Source of the DNA: Sphingobacteriales bacterium
GTDB taxonomy: Bacteria > Bacteroidota > Bacteroidia > Chitinophagales > JADIYW01
DNA: 64,000 bases
Direction of reading: 5' to 3'
Assembly: GCA_016719635.1 (NCBI GenBank)
Contig: JADJYT010000003.1
Coordinates: forward strand, 1 to 64,000
The stretch's first letter is position 1, and each line of letters starts with the position of its first letter. The notes beneath the pieces are model-generated. The model worked only from the letters and a program-made list of their open reading frames with translations. It did not search any database and was not told the DNA's origin. Both the position numbers and the translations under genes were made by a program. Below, in pieces: positions 10,266-20,211 of this stretch.

Positions 10266-11622
10266 AATTGGTTCTGTTTGTTACAGGATTAGTTTTGCTG
10301 ATGATGCTGCCCGCCGGAACTGCCAGCATATTCTTTCTGCCGGACCGGATGATAGTACAATCAAGTAATTCCCCGTCTTTGGGGAGTTCCACATCATAGA
10401 TTGCCCTGGTATCTATCCAGATGGTATTCGTATTAATATCAGCCTGAATTAAATAGCCCAATGCATAGTAATTAGCCCCATTGTCTATTGCCAGCTCATC
10501 CCCTATACTTAAATTCTCGAATACCTTCGTATCTGACACCTTTAATCCGATATATTTGGTATCTACATGCTGCGAATCAACCATCACCTTAAAAGAAAGC
10601 GCATTATTAAGATAAGCGGGTCCCATGCCATTATATTTCCAGTAAGCCGGAATCGTGTAGTTGAACGTATTGTTGCCATATTCATCATTGAGTTTTGTCA
10701 ATAACGGACTTCCCGTATAAGCATCAAATAATACATTACTGGTTTTCACCAAAGAACCTTCACTAAACCGTATGACAGAATCGACAATTCCAAAACGGTG
10801 AATGATCTTGTTGTTTGCGGCTAACCGCACCCCTTTTATATCTTCACCGATTGTAGGCAGCAAACTGGCAATGCCGATAGGAAAAGCGACCATAAATACA
10901 TCCACATTAATACGCATACCGAACGTGGTATTGCTGCCGGCTGTTTCACGGGCATCACCGAAATATTCATAATCTACCCCTAAAAATTTATCCTGCACCT
11001 TATCGTCGTCATACATGACTTTGGCTTCATTTTTCAGCTTCTTAGAAATCGTTCCGTTAGAAACGATGTTTTCCGATTTATAGATATATTTTTCATAGCT
11101 GATTGGCATGGAGTCCAATATTTTACCATCGTTATTCTGACCGTAGGTGTAGGTCGCTTTCGGCTTGCCGTGCATGTCATTTAATTCTGCGCTGAACCCT
11201 TGAGAAACAGTAAGCTGCTCATCCGTAAAATTTCCGATAATGGGAATCGGAATCTGGGACTTATAGTGATATAAATTTCCCGGCGCACTACCTGCCTTTA
11301 CCAACGGTGTATAATCCGTCAGGGTTGGATAATCCTTGGACGTGTAAAATTCCTGAACCGTTTGCCCGGTAGTAGGAACAGTTGCAGGCAAAACTGCATT
11401 GGCTACCATGTCTGATGCCCTGCTCCGAACCGTAACCTTACTATATCCAATGGAAGGTGCCGGAAAATAGTTTTCATTCAGCGGCAGTTCAGAGAAGGTG
11501 GGAATATAATTCCGCATGGCTACTTTATTTTCATAAAACATGGCCCGTTTCAGTGCATTCTCATCACCACCGATCAGCGGCTCATAGGCAGCGACACCGG
11601 AACTTATTTTTTCCTTTTTCAT
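10252..11622 (-). CDS. SpvB/YD-type secreted giant, C-terminal segment
   Basis: 456 open codons beginning at SSGVAAYEPLIGGDEN, a block that in related Bacteroidota proteins directly follows a KYGGGARVKSIE block. That block forms the end of the 11662-15225 frame. Two one-base changes rejoin them: AA to AAA at 11689-11690 gives SIEIDFKNINNLIDTLGTVY, and A6 to A5 at 11607-11612 gives LNEKGKISSGVAAY. The apparent start MKKEK is therefore an artefact of the break. The segment ends TNRTNYECK, overlapping the start of the 6840-10265 gene, which has its own signal peptide. Repeated beta-strand sequence, no catalytic motif seen. Confidence 0.75.
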   Translation of the reverse strand: MKKEKISSGVAAYEPLIGGDENALKRAMFYENKVAMRNYIPTFSELPLNENYFPAPSIGYSKVTVRSRASDMVANAVLPATVPTTGQTVQEFYTSKDYPTLTDYTPLVKAGSAPGNLYHYKSQIPIPIIGNFTDEQLTVSQGFSAELNDMHGKPKATYTYGQNNDGKILDSMPISYEKYIYKSENIVSNGTISKKLKNEAKVMYDDDKVQDKFLGVDYEYFGDARETAGSNTTFGMRINVDVFMVAFPIGIASLLPTIGEDIKGVRLAANNKIIHRFGIVDSVIRFSEGSLVKTSNVLFDAYTGSPLLTKLNDEYGNNTFNYTIPAYWKYNGMGPAYLNNALSFKVMVDSQHVDTKYIGLKVSDTKVFENLSIGDELAIDNGANYYALGYLIQADINTNTIWIDTRAIYDVELPKDGELLDCTIIRSGRKNMLAVPAGSIISKTNPVTNRTNYECK

Positions 11623-11661
11623 TCAAAGTGGTATAATCATACACCGTACCGAGCGTATCAA

Positions 11662-14600
11662 TCAGATTATTGATGTTTTTGAAATCAATTCGATAGATTT
11701 CACTCTGGCTCCGCCACCGTATTTAGCACCTGTCACATTATTCAAACGGATAAAAGAATGCTGCAAATCCATCTTTAACCCGAAACCCTGGCTGACAGCC
11801 TGATTATAATAATTCTGTACAATCGGGAATATGGTAAACAAACTGGTCATCAGCACCTCAATGATGGTTCCAATCAGTTCCGACTTATCGGTGCTTTCCG
11901 GATTCCCTCTGATTGCATTTGTCCCTTCAATAATTTCAGGACGGTTCATAAGTAAATAATTCCATGCGGAAACGGCAAAGGGGTGTGCACCGCTGCTGCT
12001 AATTTTTTTAACGGACTGCGGTATAAGATTGATGATCCCGTAATATCTGGAACCTGCCTGAACGGCGTCTGTATTCTCCACCTTACTGTAACCCGATACA
12101 TATTCCCAGTCGCCACGTCCGGTTAAATCCACTCTCGTTTTAAAATACAATTGGCCGGTATTATCTAAATAATCCTTTACCGCATTTTTAGCTTCCGTGA
12201 TGGAAGCAATGGCAGAAGGCAATTCAAAATAAACCGATTTACTGCTCCAGTTATACACCTGTTGAGGAAGCCCGATACCTGCAGCATCCCCCATACTGGC
12301 AATTTTATACATTTGCATGGCGGGTTTATTTTGCACATAGGCATAATCATTGGCTTCATAATTTATTTTCATTCTGGCGCCGGTAGGCAGCTCCATTTCT
12401 TTCAGGTTCCATACCGCAGCCCTTCTGTCTGTTTCAGATTTGGATAAGTCCTGCCTGGAATAAGGGAAATATTTATTCTCACAATAACTTAAGTCATTTG
12501 GCTGGTAATCACCCCATCTGTTATAATCATACGGGCTGTAATCCGGATTTTCTGAAGCAAGTCCTTCATAGTAATCAAACACGTAGTTATTGTCTTTACC
12601 TTTTTCATTGTTTCGGTATGAAAACCAAACTGATTTCAGCGTTAACTTTCCTGTATTCGCTTCTGCATTCTCTGCACCCTTGCATAATTCCTTAGCGGAT
12701 ACATATCTCCCCGGGTAATTGGCATATTCAAAATGAACTGTTTTTACCGGTATCGCATTCGGTAAGAGGGTACCATTTGCATCATACCGTTCAGGCTTGG
12801 TAAACAACCGGATGCTGTCCAGTTTATAGGATGAAGACCCGTTTAGAGATGAAAAACTCAGGGATTGTATTTCTTTTTCCGCACCCTTTGCATCATGCCT
12901 CATGCTTACATAAAATTCCGCGACATGTGTTTTGGTTTCAATACTGGTAACATAAAAATTCTCCCTCTTCCCGTATGTATATGTTCCGACATCATCCCTG
13001 TCTTTGGACTGCAGTTTTTCATTATAGTTTCCACCTTTATAAGGCGCTCTCCAGTTATAGGGTTTCAGGCCGTCACCCTCACTTTCGTCACCATTTGTTT
13101 TCAGGTAATTAAATTTCACCCAATAGCCTAAGTCTTTATCCGAAACGCCATTATCATCCATGTCTATATAATCAGTTCCCAGGACGGACGTTAAAAGATA
13201 AGAATGCGCATAAGCGGGTAATTCTTCCTTATTCAAATAATCTTCATAACCCGGAGGTGGGGCAATAGGATCCCCGCTGCCATTATCTATACAATCTGCT
13301 TTATATCCGTTGCCATTTATTTTGGCTACAGAATAAGTACATTCCGTACTTGACAGATTGTATGCCGGTAACCCGTAAATGTATCTCAGACCGCTGGTGT
13401 TTACCGCTTCAAAACCACCGATATGTCTGGGTGGTAAATTGGCCCTGTCTATCAGCTTGTTTAAGCAGTTGAGGCTGTAGCACTGATTGATGTTTGTGGT
13501 ATAGCTTACATCAAATTGCTTTAAGATATTATCTTCAGTATTCAGTTGCTCGTTTGTAAAATGCTGAATACTGATATTTCTCGGGATTCTTTTACTGGTT
13601 GTATTAACAGTTGGATATTTTATAAAAACACCTGAACCGGATCTCGCTGCAACTTGTTTTAAGGTGGAAAAATCTCCTCCGGCAGATGCACTTGGTCCAA
13701 TATTAATATACGTAGGTTTCAACCCCTGTAAAATATTTTCTGTTTCTGATATGTCCAACGCATGTATTTCTCCATAGGATTGATATGTAACGGGTTCATA
13801 ATATGGATTATCCGGATCTGATGCTTTGTATTTGTATAATTCATGTATATCCATATTCCGTACCCAGTCGCCGGAAGTAGATTGGCTGATACCCCCAAAT
13901 CCGGAGCCGCCGGCATGAAACAGATTTCCCGCTGCAATTTCCACCGCTAAAGATGCATTCCAGCCATCCGATTCCTTGATGTTATCCCGTAACATACCTA
14001 TATCCGAACGGAAAGGGCGGAGCATGGCACCTATTCCCTGGCCTTTAACGGAATAGATATCATAATTTAAGACGGGTTGTGCGATGGTCTTCACTTCAGG
14101 GCTCACCGGCTGATCTAATGTCCTGTCAAAGTCCATGAGCTGGTTGTCCTCGTTTACATTTTGCAGATAGTTAAAGCCAAACCCTTCATTCTCCACCCAT
14201 TCATTATTGCTTGCCAGTTCTTCCTTATTCCAAAACCCATTGACTTCCCCGTCAATATTTGCAACCGTCAGCTGCCCGCCCAACTGGAATGAAGCATTGA
14301 ATCCAATGCTCTTCATTTCATCATTCATGCGTGGGCTTTGTGCCGCACCCGCATATGAAAAATTGGTGCTTAATATACTAAGTGAACTGCTTTTAGTATA
14401 TTCATTGCTTTTACTGAGTGGTGACTTTCCACCATTTTTAGTAATTGTCCCTTTTTGAGATTTCGACACACTTACACCCAGTGAAATTCCCTGCAATCCG
14501 TACCTTGAAGAAAAGTTCATACCTATCTGTAAGCCACCGCCAACAGTAGCGTCACCTTTCGCTTTTGAATAACTCAACCCCAATGTTGGGCTTACCTTTC

Positions 14601-15225
14601 CGCCTTCAATATTATCCTGGCTCAAATTGAGACCTAAAGAAGCTCCTATTCCATTATAATTTGCCCCGATGGAGAATCCGCCTTCCTGTGTGACTCCAAA
14701 ACCGTTATAATTGTTATAGTAGAATTTAATTCCTTTGCTGAGACTAACAAAATCTTTTACAGGTACCCCAGCTATCTCTCCTTCTGCACCCACAGTAACC
14801 CCTGCACCGATGGTGATATTGGGTTTCATGTATTTTTTATTACGTACGACATCCCCGTCAAAATCATCCGGCAGTCCACGCATTTCCCTGTTAATGACAC
14901 CCACATTTAAGTTCCACCCCAAGCCGACCCAACTGGCTTCCTGATCCATTGATATACCGGAACTGTAGGATAGATTAATGGGATATCCGCCGTCCGGTCC
15001 GGGAATCTCCATCAATGGAATATTATAGGAAAAACTTCCGGAAAAGAGGTCCACCATATCCGTAGTGCCGTATTGGGTAAAACCCTGAACCTCGGGTTGT
15101 GTAGGCCCGGAAGTTAATGCATAGGAAACGGCGGGAGAAAATAGCTGAATGAACATCAGCAACAGGAATGTAGCGGCCAAATGCTTTGTATGTTTATGTT
15201 GATTATATCGTTGTATATGATTCAT
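11662..15225 (-). CDS. SpvB/TcB-like YD-type secreted giant, N-terminal segment
   Basis: About 1,187 residues from MNHIQRYNQH (15225), two bases after the stop of the preceding gene; a start six codons upstream at 15243 is also possible. A signal peptide ends near FSPAVSYA. Residues ~45-120 carry the hallmark VDLFSGSFSYNIPL, YPINLSYSSGISMDQEAS and WVGLGWNLNVGVINREMRG, which matches the N-terminal module of SpvB/insecticidal toxin complex B-like and Bacteroidota YD-repeat proteins. Residues ~130-290 are glycine-rich alternating beta sequence. The segment ends KYGGGARVKSIE before a frameshift; the gene continues at 10252-11622. In toxin complexes this module builds a hollow shell around a cargo; here no cargo domain is evident. 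Export is likely by signal peptide, final location inferred to be the cell surface. Confidence 0.8.
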   Translation of the reverse strand: MNHIQRYNQHKHTKHLAATFLLLMFIQLFSPAVSYALTSGPTQPEVQGFTQYGTTDMVDLFSGSFSYNIPLMEIPGPDGGYPINLSYSSGISMDQEASWVGLGWNLNVGVINREMRGLPDDFDGDVVRNKKYMKPNITIGAGVTVGAEGEIAGVPVKDFVSLSKGIKFYYNNYNGFGVTQEGGFSIGANYNGIGASLGLNLSQDNIEGGKVSPTLGLSYSKAKGDATVGGGLQIGMNFSSRYGLQGISLGVSVSKSQKGTITKNGGKSPLSKSNEYTKSSSLSILSTNFSYAGAAQSPRMNDEMKSIGFNASFQLGGQLTVANIDGEVNGFWNKEELASNNEWVENEGFGFNYLQNVNEDNQLMDFDRTLDQPVSPEVKTIAQPVLNYDIYSVKGQGIGAMLRPFRSDIGMLRDNIKESDGWNASLAVEIAAGNLFHAGGSGFGGISQSTSGDWVRNMDIHELYKYKASDPDNPYYEPVTYQSYGEIHALDISETENILQGLKPTYINIGPSASAGGDFSTLKQVAARSGSGVFIKYPTVNTTSKRIPRNISIQHFTNEQLNTEDNILKQFDVSYTTNINQCYSLNCLNKLIDRANLPPRHIGGFEAVNTSGLRYIYGLPAYNLSSTECTYSVAKINGNGYKADCIDNGSGDPIAPPPGYEDYLNKEELPAYAHSYLLTSVLGTDYIDMDDNGVSDKDLGYWVKFNYLKTNGDESEGDGLKPYNWRAPYKGGNYNEKLQSKDRDDVGTYTYGKRENFYVTSIETKTHVAEFYVSMRHDAKGAEKEIQSLSFSSLNGSSSYKLDSIRLFTKPERYDANGTLLPNAIPVKTVHFEYANYPGRYVSAKELCKGAENAEANTGKLTLKSVWFSYRNNEKGKDNNYVFDYYEGLASENPDYSPYDYNRWGDYQPNDLSYCENKYFPYSRQDLSKSETDRRAAVWNLKEMELPTGARMKINYEANDYAYVQNKPAMQMYKIASMGDAAGIGLPQQVYNWSSKSVYFELPSAIASITEAKNAVKDYLDNTGQLYFKTRVDLTGRGDWEYVSGYSKVENTDAVQAGSRYYGIINLIPQSVKKISSSGAHPFAVSAWNYLLMNRPEIIEGTNAIRGNPESTDKSELIGTIIEVLMTSLFTIFPIVQNYYNQAVSQGFGLKMDLQHSFIRLNNVTGAKYGGGARVKSIELISKTSII

Positions 15226-15229
15226 TATC

Positions 15230-16066
15230 TTATTGTATTTCAAATTTTGCTTTATATATATCGCCTTTGGGTGTCTCTACTTCCAGCTGGTAGATATTTC
15301 CTGCGGCGACCGGAGGGTTTATCTCTGCATTATTCAAATCAACGGACAAATAATTCCACCCGTAATCAAGAGCAACTTTTGTAGAAGGGACATTCGGGTT
15401 ATTCGTCAGCAGCACTTCCCGTTTCCAGTTATAGATTTTGTATTTTAACTCATATGCGGCATAGTCTTCAATATATTTGAAATTCAGTTTCTTGTTTTCC
15501 ACCCTGTAGACGTAATTATCCACTGTCTTGGCCAGTATGATATAGGGTTGTGTTAAGCTTGCATTCGTAATTCTGGCACTCTGGTTGCATTTTGTAGTGA
15601 ACATATATGGTTCAGACTGACCAATCTTATTGGTATATTTTACGGTATATTTTCGTTCATCCACTATCTTGGTTTTGTTATCGTAGGCAATAACCTGCCA
15701 TGCGTATATTCTACAGTCTGAAAGTGCCGGGGCATCCACCGGATACTGAAGCAGTGTGCCGGCACCGACCTCTTTTTCAAAGAAAACAGGATTTGACAGG
15801 ATTGCGCTTTGTGCTGTCTGGTATGGATACATTTCAACAATCCTGATAACATACGATGCATTGTTTTTCGTGAAATCCATATTACCTGACCAGCTGAACA
15901 AAGGATACCTAACGTCTAATTTCTGTTCGTTAAATGGTATGGTTAACTGAATAGGTGCAAATGAGTTACTTAAAAATGTCTGGGCATTCAAATTTATTAC
16001 CCTGAAAAACAGTAAACAGAATACCAAATGCAGGCGGCTTGTTCTTATCATATATATCTTCTTCAT
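15230..16066 (-). CDS. Secreted Fn3-like accessory protein
   Basis: 278 residues. Signal peptide MKKIYMIRTSRLHLVFCLLF ending near NAQ. The first ~150 residues have a beta-sandwich pattern with YPLFSWSGNMDF, YVIRIVEMYPYQT, LQYPVDAPALS and IYAWQVIAYDN, typical of Fn3-like domains found beside large Bacteroidota surface proteins; a TANFOR-type assignment is possible but unsure. The second half is another beta-rich module. It lies two bases after the barrel gene and just before the SpvB-like gene, so the three are co-expressed. A periplasmic or surface adaptor between barrel and giant protein is a reasonable but untested guess. Confidence 0.75.
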   Translation of the reverse strand: MKKIYMIRTSRLHLVFCLLFFRVINLNAQTFLSNSFAPIQLTIPFNEQKLDVRYPLFSWSGNMDFTKNNASYVIRIVEMYPYQTAQSAILSNPVFFEKEVGAGTLLQYPVDAPALSDCRIYAWQVIAYDNKTKIVDERKYTVKYTNKIGQSEPYMFTTKCNQSARITNASLTQPYIILAKTVDNYVYRVENKKLNFKYIEDYAAYELKYKIYNWKREVLLTNNPNVPSTKVALDYGWNYLSVDLNNAEINPPVAAGNIYQLEVETPKGDIYKAKFEIQ

Positions 16067-16068
16067 CT

Positions 16069-18909
16069 TTAAATCCTGAATCTTAATTGTGACCTGAATG
16101 TAATTCCATGTATCTTTTGCAACAACCCGTCTGTTGTCCTGTTTAGTTGTTCTTTCTGGAGCCGCAAGTCGATATTTACATATTTTGTAACAGGAAATGT
16201 TGTCTGGATATAAAATCCGATCCTGTTCATCTTATTTCCGTTCACAATGGTAACTCCCACCGTATTCTGAGATTTTTTCAGCATCACCCAGGAGCAGTTC
16301 AATTCTGCTGATATCGTCTTATAGACTAGCGAGTCGGTATAGGATGGTTGTACATACTGTAATGCATATTGTATGCTGGTATTATTCTTAAACGTAAAGA
16401 TCTGATTCAAACTGACCGTATGTATCGTTTGGCTGACATAAGAAAGATAATTGACTCCAATACCTGTCTGTTCTGTTCTGAAAATATCCGAAGTATTCAA
16501 TCTGGTATTGCTGTACACAAATTGGATATTGCCTGATAGTTTATTATCCTTCGCGGAAAAACTGTATCCTGTATTGACAACGACAGAACCGGTATAATTC
16601 AACCGTTGGGTGTTCAGCCGCTGTATACCTTTAATCATCAGAACGGGCGTGTAAGTGACCTGAACATACGGCAGCCGGGGTATACTTAAACCGGCGCTTA
16701 TATTGCAGGAATGAATCTGGCTCCTGTATATGGCGGGTTTCGACAAACTATCCAAATCGAATCGATATTGGGCAAAAATCTGAATCTTATTATTTGCGAG
16801 AGATTGTTCTATATTCGCCTCCAAAATCAACCTGTCCTTTAAGAGAAACGGCGTGTTGTGGGTTAAATAGTTTTTCCCTACGTACTGAACAGAACTTTTT
16901 ATCTTAGTCTTTGATACCGGTATATAGCCTATCATGAATGTCTTTTGGGCAAGATCGTGAATTGAATGTTTAATCACTTCTCCGTTATTGGAATATCTGC
17001 TGTTATTAAAAGTATAACCAAACTCATTTCCAATAAACAATTTCTTACGACACATCAGGACACCGGCATCTGAAACAACAGTATGACTGACGGAAGGAAC
17101 CCTGAGGATATTCAGCGTTGAATCAAAATAGCTTCCCCCATTTTCTTTTGAATACAGGTAGTGGACATGAAAGTGGTTTTCATTTTCAGACCCATACCCG
17201 GCACCAAATGAAGCTACCACCTTCTTATACCTCGTATTGGAAGGATTTAAAGAATCCACTAAGATATTATCGCCCTTACCGGCAAAACTTGAAAGGAATA
17301 TTTTACCGGTACCGTATTCAATATTGTATCCCTTTATCATTACTCCGTTAATTCCCAGGCTTGATTGATGTGGAAAGACAGTTCCCAGTTCAAAGACCTT
17401 CAACCCCTTGAAAAACTGTTCTTTTCTGGATAAAATAGTAAATTGATTTAATAATGCATTTAAATCTGATTCATTGTTTAGCAGGTTATTGATATCAATT
17501 TTATCATAGTCCCTTAACTTGTGCTGCCAGTTCATTAACTGCCGGATCTCTTTCTTGTTTTCGAGCGCTGTCAGAGAATGCCGCATCAGATTATCGTACT
17601 GCTGCTTCAAATCCACCAGCTGTTTGATATCTTTTACTGACTTTACATCCGTAAATTCCATGAATTTACCGGCCAGCTTATAAGCATTGGATTCTTTATA
17701 TCCGAGTAAGGAATCTAATCCGTTAAATACGCCAAGCGCAGCATCTGTTCTTAATTTATTGATAGAACCGGAATCGAGTCCGAACCGTGACAGAGCGTTT
17801 GAAGCCGAATCATTCCCATTCAACGGACCATCCGAATTATGGATACAAGACAAGATCTCCTTAAGCATGGGAAGTGAGTCCAATTGTAAATCTTTTGTCC
17901 AGTTAAGAACCTTATCATAGCTCAATCCGTCAAGATGCTCAATCTGACCCTTTAACTCCGCTACTGAAGACAGGTTGTATTTATCTTTAAAGGACTCAAT
18001 ACTCTCCAGTTTCTTTTTTATTTCCGGATTCCTGATGATTTCTTTTACCTGATCCAATTTCTTCACAGACTGAAGTTTCTCCTGTACATCACCGGATTTT
18101 AATTTCTCCGTCCACTCCCCCGCATTTTTATAAAAATAGGGTGCTTGTTTTAAATCCATTTTTTTCAGGAATTCATATTTACCGGGTATTTTCTGCTGAA
18201 TCACCTTATCCGATTCTTTTAATAATTTCTGAATCAGCTTATTTTTAAACTGATTATAATCAAACCGGAATACAAAATTGTTGATCGTATTCGGATTGTT
18301 TTTTTGCTCAGAAGTAACAAATACATCTGCAGAGACAGGGATTTCAAAGAGTGTCAACGTTGGATGAATGTCGAAACGCACATAATTCGGCTGAAAGACA
18401 TAATCATTCTTAAATGCATCTGAATACTGGCCGTTTAAAGCACCGTTTACGCTGAAATGGACATTTTTCTTTTGTTTTCCGGAGCTGTCTCTTGTATTGT
18501 TTTTGGGATTAACGATAAAGGTGGCCGTATATTCAGAAAGAACCTGATTCGATGGAAAAGAGAGCGCCCGAACCGTGATACGGTATTGATCATTATCCAG
18601 TTGATAATCCCAGCCGGGCAACACAAATAATTCCTGAATCGGAGACAACATATCAGCACGCAGAAGATGCGTTCCGCCTAACAACTGCAAGGTATTGGAT
18701 CTGGCTTCATAAATCTTGCCATTTTTAATGGAGTTTAACGTGGTATGAACATACAAGATACCATCGCGGAATGAACTGATATTTAAATTCCAAAGGTCCT
18801 TTACAGAGCCGGACTGCTCCAGATTTCGAAAGGAAATATCAACCTGACCGTATGTGTTACCAAGTATAGTCATAAATGACAACGTATAAACAATTTTTTT
18901 AACATTCAC
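16069..18909 (-). CDS. Large outer-membrane beta-barrel protein with helical central region
   Basis: 946 residues. Signal peptide MNVKKIVYTLSFMTILGNTYGQ. Residues ~25-200 are a beta-rich N-terminal domain. Residues ~220-500 are strongly helical and charged, with coiled-coil-like stretches (VQEKLQSVKKLDQVKEII; LVDLKQQYDNLMRH). Residues ~510-946 show alternating hydrophobic strands and turns typical of an outer-membrane barrel, ending SQLRFRI with aromatic/hydrophobic alternation. No TonB box or plug domain was recognised. The position immediately before the Fn3-like and SpvB-like genes makes it a candidate export or anchoring pore for this locus, which is inference only. Confidence 0.75.
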   Translation of the reverse strand: MNVKKIVYTLSFMTILGNTYGQVDISFRNLEQSGSVKDLWNLNISSFRDGILYVHTTLNSIKNGKIYEARSNTLQLLGGTHLLRADMLSPIQELFVLPGWDYQLDNDQYRITVRALSFPSNQVLSEYTATFIVNPKNNTRDSSGKQKKNVHFSVNGALNGQYSDAFKNDYVFQPNYVRFDIHPTLTLFEIPVSADVFVTSEQKNNPNTINNFVFRFDYNQFKNKLIQKLLKESDKVIQQKIPGKYEFLKKMDLKQAPYFYKNAGEWTEKLKSGDVQEKLQSVKKLDQVKEIIRNPEIKKKLESIESFKDKYNLSSVAELKGQIEHLDGLSYDKVLNWTKDLQLDSLPMLKEILSCIHNSDGPLNGNDSASNALSRFGLDSGSINKLRTDAALGVFNGLDSLLGYKESNAYKLAGKFMEFTDVKSVKDIKQLVDLKQQYDNLMRHSLTALENKKEIRQLMNWQHKLRDYDKIDINNLLNNESDLNALLNQFTILSRKEQFFKGLKVFELGTVFPHQSSLGINGVMIKGYNIEYGTGKIFLSSFAGKGDNILVDSLNPSNTRYKKVVASFGAGYGSENENHFHVHYLYSKENGGSYFDSTLNILRVPSVSHTVVSDAGVLMCRKKLFIGNEFGYTFNNSRYSNNGEVIKHSIHDLAQKTFMIGYIPVSKTKIKSSVQYVGKNYLTHNTPFLLKDRLILEANIEQSLANNKIQIFAQYRFDLDSLSKPAIYRSQIHSCNISAGLSIPRLPYVQVTYTPVLMIKGIQRLNTQRLNYTGSVVVNTGYSFSAKDNKLSGNIQFVYSNTRLNTSDIFRTEQTGIGVNYLSYVSQTIHTVSLNQIFTFKNNTSIQYALQYVQPSYTDSLVYKTISAELNCSWVMLKKSQNTVGVTIVNGNKMNRIGFYIQTTFPVTKYVNIDLRLQKEQLNRTTDGLLQKIHGITFRSQLRFRI

Positions 18910-18932
18910 ATCTGTATCGTTTCAAAAAAAAC

Positions 18933-20211
18933 TTATAATCTCACCCAGTTTGTTCCATTCCAAAGCAACTGGATGGCATTTGAACCGGAAGTATTTACCA
19001 GTGAAGTTATCAGCGTCGCACTGCTGGAAGATTTATATCCCGGTGAAAGTGTCAGCGCCTTGGTGCCATGATTAATAATGTTTATTACCGTTCCAACAGG
19101 AAAACCTGACGTTGGAATCGTCAGGGTATAGGTTACCGTTGAAGTAACGTAATAATACCTATTGTCGACTGTAACGGTAGCATTCGTATTGTTAATATTC
19201 AGGATGCCATTTGATGAATTTAAGCTGCTCACGTCCCGCCAGACAGACAACCCATTTGTATTTTTAGCCAAAACCTGAGAGGCCGTATTATCCGTGCCGA
19301 GATTATTGATAATCATCTTACCATTTACCGGCCGTATATAAATATCCGAATACAGGTTGTCGGTATCTTGTGTTTTTCCTTCAATCCATACTCCAAAACC
19401 TTTTGCATTTTCACCCAATATCTTTGTACCGATGGTATTGATTCCTGTACCGGTATGTTTGCCGGTAATCGCAGTACCGCCACTTAATGTGCCACTTCCA
19501 TTATTCTCACCATAAAGCGAAACGCCAATCGTGTTGCTCACAGAGCCGTTTGCCTTTCCTATAATTTGCAAACCATTGGTGGTGTCATTATCTGCTTCAC
19601 TAAAAACTGTTGATTTGGCGATATGGACAGATGCCTGATCTATCTGATTGTTGGTATAATTGCTCTGATTAATAAAGAACCGTTTATTCTTATTAATTGA
19701 AAGGATTTGATTATTTCCATCTATGGTAGTACTCTCAACCAGTGCACCGCCCAGTTTTACTGGATTTCCCGGGGTGCCATCACCTGAAACAGCATTTGAA
19801 GTACTTACAGTTGAGTCAACGGAACTTAAACTGTTGACATTTCGCCATACAGCATAACCATTGACATCTTTTGCAAGAACTTGCTGTGCAGTGCTGTCGT
19901 TCTGTAATCCGTTAAATGATAATTTATTGTCCGTGAGAGAGATGCTGTTCGCACCCTGGCTGTTATTGTTTACTAATATAACGCCTTGCTGGCTGACAAA
20001 AAGTCCATTTGTCCAACCATCATTATTTGTATTTTCCTTTTTATGAACGACCATAGAAATATCATTTTTAAACAGTCCGCCACTTACCGTATCTCCTTGA
20101 ATCTTTCCTATAACGGCTCCTGTCCCACTGCTATCTATGTTTTGTAATACCCCTACACCAACCAGACCACTCTTAAATCCAAAATCATATCCATTTTGAT
20201 CAATAGTAGTA
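18933..20211 (-). CDS. Tail-fibre-like secreted protein, C-terminal segment
   Basis: The frame is open from about 20211 (TTIDQNGYDFGFKSG) to a stop at 18933. It contains repeated units of the form QVLAKDVNGYAVWRNVNSL and QVLAKNTNGLSVWRDVSSL, GNPVKLGGALVESTTIDGN, and a C-terminal IINHGTKALTL ... IQLLWNGTNWVRL module resembling the ends of phage tail-fibre and related trimeric surface proteins in Bacteroidota. It is joined to the 20200-21750 segment if the A6 run at 20212-20217 is read as A5 (LGGTLFKNTTID). The start at 20054 (MVVHKK) is internal. Located 23 bases before the barrel gene, on the same strand. Confidence 0.7.

Noticed and set aside
11600..11700. Programmed ribosomal frameshift in the SpvB-like gene
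   Set aside because: Two opposite shifts 80 bases apart, both in plain homopolymers, without slippery-site context; indel error or mutation is simpler.
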